DNA of 20,290 bases. Origin: GCA-2733415 sp964608925. GTDB lineage: Bacteria; Bacteroidota; Bacteroidia; Flavobacteriales; Flavobacteriaceae. The position numbers and the translations under genes are program-made. The notes under the pieces were generated by a model that was not told the origin of the DNA, made no database searches, and saw only the letters and a program-made list of their open reading frames with translations. Below are positions 14,819-20,290 of this stretch, piece by piece (position 1 is the stretch's first letter; every line of letters starts with the position of its first letter). The DNA lies in assembly GCA_964608925.1 (NCBI GenBank), contig CAZSQD010000016.1, forward strand, positions 1 to 20,290. Reading direction: 5' to 3'.

Positions 14819-16105
14819 TTAAAATGAAGCTACAGTTGCAGCACAAGCACTAATGGTTTTATCTAAGTCGGTATACGTTAATGCATCACATAAAAACCAA
14901 GTTTCATAGGCACTTGGTGCAATATAAATTCCACGATCTAGCATGCCATGAAAGAATTTTTTAAACTGTGGGTTGTCTCCTTTTCCTGCAGAAGTAAAGT
15001 CAACAACTTCATCTTTTGTAAAATGTAATGATATCATAGAACCTACTTGATTAATTTTAAAATCAATGTTTGCAGTTATTAATGTTTTTTCTAAACCTTG
15101 ATGTAAATAATTAGTTTTGGCTAATAGGCTGGTGTAAACAGTGCCATCATTTAATTGTTGTAACATCGCTAAACCCGCAGCCATTGCTAATGGATTACCT
15201 GATAAAGTACCTGCTTGATAAACGGGTCCTAGTGGTGCTAAATAATTCATGATTTCATTACGTGCGGCAAAAGCACCTACTGGTAAGCCACCACCAATAA
15301 CTTTGCCAAAACAAACAATATCCGCAACAATGCCAAATAACTCCTGTGCGCCACCTTTTGCTAAGCGAAACCCTGTCATCACTTCATCAAAAACTAATAA
15401 AATATTATTGGTGTCACAAATTTTACGTAAATCTTGTAAAAAATCTTTTTTTGGAGGGATACATCCCATGTTTCCTGCAACAGGTTCTATAATAATACAC
15501 GCAATTTCGTTTTTATTAGCGTCAATTAATTGTTGTACACTTTCAATGTTGTTATACGTTGCTAACAAGGTATCTTGAGCTGTTCCTTTAGTTACTCCAG
15601 GGCTGTTTGGACTTCCAAAAGTAATGGCGCCACTACCTGCTTGTATTAAAAAAGAGTCCGAATGACCGTGGTAACACCCTGAAAATTTTATCATTTTATC
15701 TTTTCCCGTAAATCCTCTTGCTAAACGTACGGCACTCATGCAAGCTTCAGTTCCTGAATTTACAAAGCGAATTTTATCAATATTAGGAACCATAGAAACC
15801 GCTAATTTAGCAATTTCAGTTTCTATTTCAGTAGGTGTGCCAAAAGAGGTTCCGAGTTTTGTTTTTTCAATAATAGCCTCAATTACTTTAGGGTTGGCAT
15901 GACCTAAAATCATAGGGCCCCATGAGTTGATGTAATCAATTAATGTGTTTCCATCTTCATCATATAAATAAGCGTCTTTTGCTTTTTTTATAAAAATAGG
16001 ATCTCCGCCTACCGATTTGAATGCTCTAACGGGTGAGTTGACTCCTCCAGGAATGTATTGTGTGGCTTCATGAAAAAGTAGGCTACTTCTTTTGTAAATA
16101 CTCAT
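14819..16105 (-). CDS. hemL: Glutamate-1-semialdehyde 2,1-aminomutase
   Basis: A 428-residue PLP enzyme that converts glutamate-1-semialdehyde to 5-aminolevulinate in the C5 pathway to heme and other tetrapyrroles. Diagnostic stretches are YIPGGVNSPVRAFKSVGG at 18-34, FVNSGTEACMSAVRLARG near 114-131, and CYHGHSD at 144-150. IIEPVAGNMG near 205-214 and LLVFDEVMTGFR near 236-247, which includes the PLP-contacting Asp, are also present. The Schiff-base lysine is K268 in CFGKVIGGGLPVGA. Length is normal and no catalytic residue appears lost. The start ATG at 16105 shares one base with the TAA of the upstream glucosaminidase gene (TAATG), so it is the last gene of a tightly packed operon. Other hem genes are not in the window. 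Confidence 0.97.
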   Translation of the reverse strand: MSIYKRSSLLFHEATQYIPGGVNSPVRAFKSVGGDPIFIKKAKDAYLYDEDGNTLIDYINSWGPMILGHANPKVIEAIIEKTKLGTSFGTPTEIETEIAKLAVSMVPNIDKIRFVNSGTEACMSAVRLARGFTGKDKMIKFSGCYHGHSDSFLIQAGSGAITFGSPNSPGVTKGTAQDTLLATYNNIESVQQLIDANKNEIACIIIEPVAGNMGCIPPKKDFLQDLRKICDTNNILLVFDEVMTGFRLAKGGAQELFGIVADIVCFGKVIGGGLPVGAFAARNEIMNYLAPLGPVYQAGTLSGNPLAMAAGLAMLQQLNDGTVYTSLLAKTNYLHQGLEKTLITANIDFKINQVGSMISLHFTKDEVVDFTSAGKGDNPQFKKFFHGMLDRGIYIAPSAYETWFLCDALTYTDLDKTISACAATVASF

Positions 16106-16911
16106 TATTGTAATTTTAAATGTTGACCGATGTTGATATTATTATCGGTTAAATGATTGATTTGTTTTATTTTTTCTATTGAAATATTAAATTTTTTAGC
16201 AATATGGTATAACGAATCTCCTTGTTGAACGGTATAGGTTTTTACTACGGATGCTGTTGTGGACTGTGTTTGAGTTGCTGTTAAATCATCATATTGATAC
16301 AGTTGATAACGCTCAATTAAGCGGATTAATTTTGCAGGATATTTAGGGTCCGTAGCATAACCTGCTTTGCGTAGTCCTTTTGCCCAACCTTTATAGTTTT
16401 TAGGATTTAGTTGAAATAAAGAAGTGTACCTATTTCGTCCTGATAAAAATAAGGAATGATCTTTAAAGGAATCAGCGGGATTGTTATATTTTCTAAAACA
16501 TTCACCTTTTTTGTCATCATCATGGTATACTTTTTCTCCTTTCCAATTGTGGCATTTAATACCAAAATGATTATTGGCACGTTGCGTTAAATCACCTTCT
16601 CCAGCACCTGATTCTAAAATACCTTGTGCTAAGGTAATACTAGCAGGTACACCATGTTGTTGCATTTCATACTGTGCAATATTTTTATATTGATAAATAT
16701 ATTTTTCAACCTTATTGGTAATGGTTTTGGGTATTGAGTTTACTTGAGGTTGTGTAGTTTCAGAGGTATTGTTGTCTTGAGCCACAACTTCATTTTCCGT
16801 TGTTGTTTTAGGATGATATCCTTTATGTTCTTTTTTTGAAGTGATGACACGACTTGATCCGCAGCTAAAAATTAGAATAGCAGTAGCAATAAGAAGAATA
16901 TTTTTTTTCAT
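16105..16911 (-). CDS. Glucosaminidase (GH73-like) lipoprotein with C-terminal LysM domain
   Basis: A 268-residue protein with a lipoprotein signal peptide; lipobox IFSC places the lipidated cysteine at 17. A Thr/Gln/Asn-rich linker spans about 30-65. The glucosaminidase domain, about 70-207, includes ASITLAQGILESGAGEGDL with E100 as the likely catalytic acid, then ANNHFGIKCHNWKG, CFRKYNNPADSFKDHSLFL and KGLRKAGYATDPKYPAKLI. One LysM peptidoglycan-binding domain, about 224-268, starts KTYTVQQGDSLYHIAKKF. Such enzymes cleave between N-acetylglucosamine and N-acetylmuramic acid in peptidoglycan. No acidic surface-export signal follows the lipid cysteine, so a periplasm-facing anchor is inferred. 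The ATG at 16911 lies one base after the stop of the preceding gene, and its own stop overlaps hemL. Confidence 0.93.
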   Translation of the reverse strand: MKKNILLIATAILIFSCGSSRVITSKKEHKGYHPKTTTENEVVAQDNNTSETTQPQVNSIPKTITNKVEKYIYQYKNIAQYEMQQHGVPASITLAQGILESGAGEGDLTQRANNHFGIKCHNWKGEKVYHDDDKKGECFRKYNNPADSFKDHSLFLSGRNRYTSLFQLNPKNYKGWAKGLRKAGYATDPKYPAKLIRLIERYQLYQYDDLTATQTQSTTASVVKTYTVQQGDSLYHIAKKFNISIEKIKQINHLTDNNINIGQHLKLQ

Positions 16912-16912
16912 A

Positions 16913-17815
16913 TTAATAGTGAATAAGCGGTAATTTTTTCTTTTTTAATAACTGATTCATACCTTCAATAGATTGTAATCCACCTGTATGAATGGCTAAA
17001 ATACTTGTATTTTTTTTAAAATGTCCTTTTTTTAACAAATCAATAAGTCCAAATAACATTTTTCCGTTATAAATACTATCTAATTGAATGTTGGTTTTAT
17101 TTTTAAACTCATTCATAAAATGAATGAGTTCTTCATTTATTTTAGCATAACCGCCAAAATGATAATCGGTATTTATGGTCCAATTTTGTTTTGAAGTCAT
17201 ATTAGCAACATCAGCGGTTAAAAAATCACCTTTTAGTGCTGAAAACCCAATGATTTGTTGATTTTTTTTAGAAGAATTAATAATTCCTGAAATGGTACCA
17301 CCTGTGCCTACAGCGCATGTGATATAGTTAAAATTAAAGTCGGTGTCTGTTAAAATTTCTTCACAACCTTTTATAGCAAGAGGGTTGGTACCTCCTTCAG
17401 GTATTAAATAAAAGTTGCCAAAAGTTTCTTTTAGGATATTAATGAAAGATACATCTGTTTTGTTACGATAGGCTTCTCTGGATATAAAATAAAATTGCAT
17501 TCCGTTTTCTTGTGCCGCTTTTAAAGTGGGATTACTATCAATTTTATCAATTAGCTCTTCACCTCTAATAACGCCAATGATATTCAGGTTGTGTTTCTTT
17601 TTTATAAAGGAAGCAGCTAAAATATGGTTGGAATATGCGCCTCCAAATGTAAGTAATGTTTGATGTTTTAATTGTTGCGCTTCTAAAATATTGTATTTTA
17701 GCTTACGTAGTTTATTTCCAGAAATACCATGACCTAATAAATCATCTCTTTTAATAAAGAGTTGATAAGAACTGTTGTTAATACCAAATTTTTGTAAATC
17801 TATTTGTTGATTCAA
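16913..17815 (-). CDS. PLP-dependent enzyme of the ACC deaminase / D-cysteine desulfhydrase family
   Basis: A 300-residue fold-type II PLP enzyme (tryptophan synthase beta-like). The N-terminal motif IKRDDLLGHGISGNKLRKLKY gives the PLP lysine as K35. Further family features are the TFGGAYSNHILA block near 56-67, the phosphate-binding AVGTGGTISGII stretch near 168-179, and a C-terminal HTGGLQSIEGM near 276-286. These fit proteins labelled 1-aminocyclopropane-1-carboxylate deaminase or D-cysteine desulfhydrase, which release ammonia or sulfide from small amino acids. True ACC deaminase activity is often over-annotated in this family and cannot be claimed here. It is first in the operon with the glucosaminidase and hemL genes. 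Start ATG 17815 is 17 nt after an exact -7 box. Confidence 0.88.
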   Translation of the reverse strand: MNQQIDLQKFGINNSSYQLFIKRDDLLGHGISGNKLRKLKYNILEAQQLKHQTLLTFGGAYSNHILAASFIKKKHNLNIIGVIRGEELIDKIDSNPTLKAAQENGMQFYFISREAYRNKTDVSFINILKETFGNFYLIPEGGTNPLAIKGCEEILTDTDFNFNYITCAVGTGGTISGIINSSKKNQQIIGFSALKGDFLTADVANMTSKQNWTINTDYHFGGYAKINEELIHFMNEFKNKTNIQLDSIYNGKMLFGLIDLLKKGHFKKNTSILAIHTGGLQSIEGMNQLLKKKKLPLIHY

Positions 17816-17832
17816 AATATTGTTGTTTTCTG

Positions 17833-17840
17833 CAAAAATA
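17833..17840 (-). promoter_or_regulatory. Candidate -7 promoter box (TATTTTTG) for the PLP enzyme-glucosaminidase-hemL operon
   Basis: The minus strand reads TATTTTTG followed by CAG, an exact TAnnTTTG match, 17 nt before the first ATG of the operon. No clear -33 box was identified. The three genes behind it have gaps of 1 nt or less, so it probably drives all of them. Confidence 0.45.
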
Positions 17841-17895
17841 AAGAATTTAAGAAATAAACTAACTGATTTTTCTCATATTAAAACAAAATTCACTA

Positions 17896-17974
17896 AATAC
17901 TAATATCTCATGGTTATTGTTGTTTTTGTGGTAAATACTTAATGAAAATGTTGTTTGTCGGAAATATTAGTATT
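17896..17974. repeat. Inverted repeat with 11-bp perfect arms in a divergent intergenic region
   Basis: AATACTAATAT at 17896-17906 is the exact reverse complement of ATATTAGTATT at 17964-17974, with 57 nt between them. The pair lies in the 243-nt gap between two divergent genes, upstream of both -7 boxes. It could be a paired operator or a chance match in AT-rich DNA. I see no gene in this gap. Confidence 0.3.
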
Positions 17975-18010
17975 CTATCGGGTATATTAGGTAGTATTTG
18001 GTATTATGAT

Positions 18011-18018
18011 TATGTTTG
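18011..18018 (+). promoter_or_regulatory. Candidate -7 promoter box (TATGTTTG) for the surface-protein gene
   Basis: TATGTTTG is an exact TAnnTTTG match ending 40 nt before the ATG at 18059. A TTTG at 17997-18000 is only 10 nt upstream, too close to serve as the -33 element, so support is partial. Confidence 0.4.
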
Positions 18019-18058
18019 AAATACCAAAAAAATATTAACTTAATAAATACCCCAAAAA

Positions 18059-19822
18059 ATGAATATATCACTCTCACAATTAGTGTTGGCAGTATCTGTA
18101 GCACTATGTTTTCAAACTAGTTTTTCGCAAGTAGGTATTGGTGCAACCACACCAAATGCAGATGCTATTTTAGATGTTACTAGTACAACAGCTGGTTTAT
18201 TGTTGCCAAGGTTAGCGCTAACTGCTACAACAAGTCCAGCGCCGTTAACAGCAGATGTTGCCGGAATGACAGTGTATAATACTGCAACAGCTGGTGATGT
18301 TACTCCGGGTTTTTATTATAATGATGGTACGGATTGGGTTCGTTTAGGAGGAGGTATACCTGTTGAAAATGGATTACATTATGACGGCGGTAGTGGTACT
18401 AATAAATTAGGCGGTGCATTGGTTGAAAATACAACAATTACGCATGGAACAAGACAAATGGTGTTTAATTTAAATGGATCAGGAGATTTTAATATACAAG
18501 ATAATGGGGTTAATCATTTTCAAGTAAGAGATACTGGTTCAAGCTTTTTTGGAGGAGATGTTTATTTTAGGGATAATAATAGCGATTCAGGAACGGTGTT
18601 AGCTAGAGTTCTAGATCAGGGAACAGGAGGGGATGATGGTGTTTTTGACATTATGCGTAATGGAGAAATACAACATCATTTACATGGAGATGGAGAAATA
18701 GTATTTAATGAACAAAGTACACCTTTTGATTTCAGAATAGAGTCAGATACAGATGTAAATGGTTTTAAACTAGAAGGTGCAAATGGTCAAATACAATTTG
18801 GTAATTATGGGGGTGGAGCAATAACAGGTACGCCAACTCAATATTTAGCAGTAGATGCAGCGGGAAATATTATTGAGCGTCCTGCAACGGCATTAAATGG
18901 AGATTTTTGGTCATTGATAGGTAATACCGGTACTAATTCTGCTATTAATTTTTTAGGAACAACAGATGCACAAGATGTGGTTTTTAAGGCAGATAATATA
19001 GAGCATTTTAGAATAGGGCAAACAGAATCTGTTTTAAATGAAAATAGTGTAAATTATGATTTTAGAATAGAAAGCAATTCTTTTGATGATTTATTTTTTG
19101 CAGACGCAAGCACAAATCAAGTTTCAATAGGTAATAGAACACCTGTTTTTCCAATAGATACATTTCAATCATATGCTTATTTTATAGGAGATCATGCTGT
19201 TAATGGATATGCTCAATCGGGTGTAGGAGTTTATGGTAGTGATGCTACGGATGGATTTGGTGTAGAAGGGGTTTCAGATACTGTAGGTGCAGGAGTAGTA
19301 GGAAACGCTACAGGGGCAGCAGCAGGCTTTATTCCAGGATCAGGAGGGTCGTTTACAGGTCCAGCAATGGGAATTTTTTCTTCAGGAACTACACCAGGTA
19401 GTTTTGGTGTTTTAGCAAGAGCAGGTACTGCTGCTACATCTTCTTTTGGAGGAGATGAAGGTGTTGTGGGTAATGGGAATTTTTCAGGAGTTACGGGTAT
19501 TAATCCAGCAGGTGCAGGCAGATTTGGTGTATTAGGTTCTGCTGACGCAATTACAGGTGGTGTTGCAGTATTTGCAAATGGAGACTTTAGTGCAACTGGT
19601 ACTAAGGCATTTACAATAGACCATCCATTAGATCCGGAAAATAAAAAATTAAAACATTTTTCAATAGAATCAAATGAAGTATTAAATTTATACAGAGGTA
19701 TCGTGATTCTTGATAGTAATGGTAATGCTAAAATTGAATTGCCAGAGTATTTTTCAGCTATTAATAGAACTTTTTCATATCAATTAACCCCTGTGGGGCT
19801 AGTATGCCAGAAATATACATAA
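18059..19822 (+). CDS. Secreted flavobacterial surface protein, N-terminal part of a frameshifted gene
   Basis: The frame gives 587 residues. A signal peptide (1-23) precedes QVGIGATTPNADAILDVTS, and a GLLLPRLALTAT block follows at about 50-61. This start is shared by many secreted flavobacterial proteins with phage-tail- or collagen-like bodies. Residues about 216-249 and 326-359 are related copies of a 34-residue unit containing DFRIES and ending in GN. Residues about 387-505 are Gly-rich with GVxGxxx-type repeats, probably a beta-helical or fibrous stalk. A conserved C-terminal domain starts at K516 (KAFTIDHPLDPENKKLKHFS). Its reading is interrupted: after SYQLTPVG at codon 580 the frame yields seven unrelated residues and stops at 19820, while the expected continuation (ASMPEIYISEEI) is in the -1 frame. 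One missing G in the GGGG run at 19795-19798 would explain this. The biological function is unknown. Confidence 0.8.
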   Translation: MNISLSQLVLAVSVALCFQTSFSQVGIGATTPNADAILDVTSTTAGLLLPRLALTATTSPAPLTADVAGMTVYNTATAGDVTPGFYYNDGTDWVRLGGGIPVENGLHYDGGSGTNKLGGALVENTTITHGTRQMVFNLNGSGDFNIQDNGVNHFQVRDTGSSFFGGDVYFRDNNSDSGTVLARVLDQGTGGDDGVFDIMRNGEIQHHLHGDGEIVFNEQSTPFDFRIESDTDVNGFKLEGANGQIQFGNYGGGAITGTPTQYLAVDAAGNIIERPATALNGDFWSLIGNTGTNSAINFLGTTDAQDVVFKADNIEHFRIGQTESVLNENSVNYDFRIESNSFDDLFFADASTNQVSIGNRTPVFPIDTFQSYAYFIGDHAVNGYAQSGVGVYGSDATDGFGVEGVSDTVGAGVVGNATGAAAGFIPGSGGSFTGPAMGIFSSGTTPGSFGVLARAGTAATSSFGGDEGVVGNGNFSGVTGINPAGAGRFGVLGSADAITGGVAVFANGDFSATGTKAFTIDHPLDPENKKLKHFSIESNEVLNLYRGIVILDSNGNAKIELPEYFSAINRTFSYQLTPVGLVCQKYT

Positions 19823-20103
19823 GTGAGGAAATAAATAATAATAAATTTAATGTATCAGGAGGTGTGTCAGGTAAAAAAGTTTCTTGGGTTGTATATGCAG
19901 AACGTAATGATAAATATTTACAAACGTTTCCAAATTTAAGAAATGTTGAAGTGCCAAAAACAGAAACAGAGAAAGGAAAATATTTAGATTATAAAGCTTG
20001 GAAGCAGCCTGAAAGTAAAGCGTTTTTCAAATTAAAAAACCATAAAATGAAGTCTAAAGATAAGTCTAATAAAAATACTGAAAGGAAAAAAATAGATAAT
20101 TGA
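19804..20103 (+). CDS. C-terminal part of the frameshifted surface protein (not an independent gene)
   Basis: The frame gives 99 residues from ATG 19804, but it continues upstream as GCT AGT to the G-run at 19798. Joined there to the preceding frame it gives one protein of about 681 residues, ending in the conserved block EIYISEEINNNKFNVSGG, then GKKVSWVVYAERND, then EKGKYLDYKAWKQPE. The end is a Lys-rich tail. As I recall, this block directly follows the SYQLTP motif in homologues. The ATG is an internal methionine, overlaps the upstream frame by 19 nt, and has no signal peptide or promoter, so a separate gene is unlikely. Whether the join is a sequencing error, a real mutation or a programmed slip cannot be decided from this sequence. 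Confidence 0.7.
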   Translation: MPEIYISEEINNNKFNVSGGVSGKKVSWVVYAERNDKYLQTFPNLRNVEVPKTETEKGKYLDYKAWKQPESKAFFKLKNHKMKSKDKSNKNTERKKIDN

Positions 20104-20143
20104 GATTCAAATATCCATTTCTCTTGAAATAGAAAATAACAAC

Positions 20144-20169
20144 AAAAGCACTCTAAATGAGTGTTTTTT
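20144..20169 (+). terminator. Intrinsic terminator after the surface-protein gene
   Basis: AAAAGCACTC (20144-20153) pairs with GAGTGTTTTT (20159-20168) around a 5-nt TAAAT loop. The stem has ten pairs including one G-T, and its 3' arm runs into the T-tract. It lies 41 nt after the stop at 20103, in a position that fits the end of the surface-protein transcript, which supports both fragments belonging to one unit. Confidence 0.78.
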
Positions 20170-20290
20170 GTGTAAAATAAAAAATCGAAATAAAAAGTTG
20201 TTCATCGAATATTTTTGCTTTTTAACGAGTAATTTAATATTTAGAGGTCAGTAGTTAGCTACTTATTAAATCACTTTGATTTATTTTTGG
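20170..20290. other. AT-rich tail of the window without a recognisable gene
   Basis: No coding frame is visible. Exact TAnnTTTG matches occur on the plus strand at 20210-20217 and at 20282-20289, and either might be the -7 box of a gene beyond the right edge. A small inverted repeat, AGTAG (20250-20254) with CTACT (20259-20263), lies between them. In DNA this AT-rich such matches are common, so no promoter is claimed. Confidence 0.3.

Noticed and set aside
19200..19600. Possible CRISPR-like or tandem DNA repeats in the Gly-rich part of the surface protein
   Set aside because: The repetition is at protein level (Gly, Val, Ala patterns) with divergent DNA and irregular spacing, inside an open frame.
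19804..20103. A separate small gene starting at ATG 19804
   Set aside because: The same frame extends upstream to the G-run and continues the conserved domain of the preceding protein. It has no promoter or leader of its own, and one terminator follows both pieces.

Overview
The window is AT-rich DNA that looks like a chromosomal segment of a member of the Bacteroidota, most likely Flavobacteriaceae. The reasons are a full-length SprA (the outer-membrane translocon of the type IX secretion system), several TAnnTTTG-type -7 promoter boxes, A-rich leaders instead of Shine-Dalgarno sequences, and a surface-protein family common in marine flavobacteria. No tRNA, rRNA, CRISPR array, insertion sequence or prophage was recognised. 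Most of the region is ordinary core genome.

Layout: (1) 1-2040: an ABC-F ATPase cut by the left edge (minus strand), divergent from a small DUF983 zinc-ribbon membrane protein. The DUF983 gene converges on the next operon, with a hairpin that overlaps both stop codons. (2) 2021-10645, minus strand: ruvA, sprA, gcvH and a VanZ-family gene. ruvA and sprA overlap by 4 nt, and gcvH and vanZ overlap by about 8 nt. (3) 10706-12991, minus strand: the malic enzyme/phosphotransacetylase hybrid MaeB. Its promoter region carries two palindromes, and its -7 box argues for a later start than the longest reading frame. (4) 13156-14031, minus strand: a DMT/EamA transporter, divergent from (5) 14109-14744, a lipoprotein with one heavy-metal-associated (HMA) domain and an 18-cysteine metallothionein-like tail. 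(6) 14819-17815, minus strand: a tight three-gene operon of a PLP enzyme of the ACC deaminase/D-cysteine desulfhydrase family, a LysM glucosaminidase lipoprotein, and hemL. (7) 18059-20103, plus strand: a large secreted flavobacterial surface protein whose frame breaks at a GGGG run, so its conserved C-terminal domain lies in the -1 frame.

The genes do not form one pathway. They cover protein secretion and gliding (SprA), recombination (RuvA), one-carbon metabolism (GcvH), C4/C2 metabolism (MaeB), tetrapyrrole synthesis (HemL), cell-wall hydrolysis, and probable metal binding. The two most unusual items are the HMA lipoprotein with a Cys/Lys-rich tail and the frameshifted surface protein. I found no convincing multi-gene novel system.
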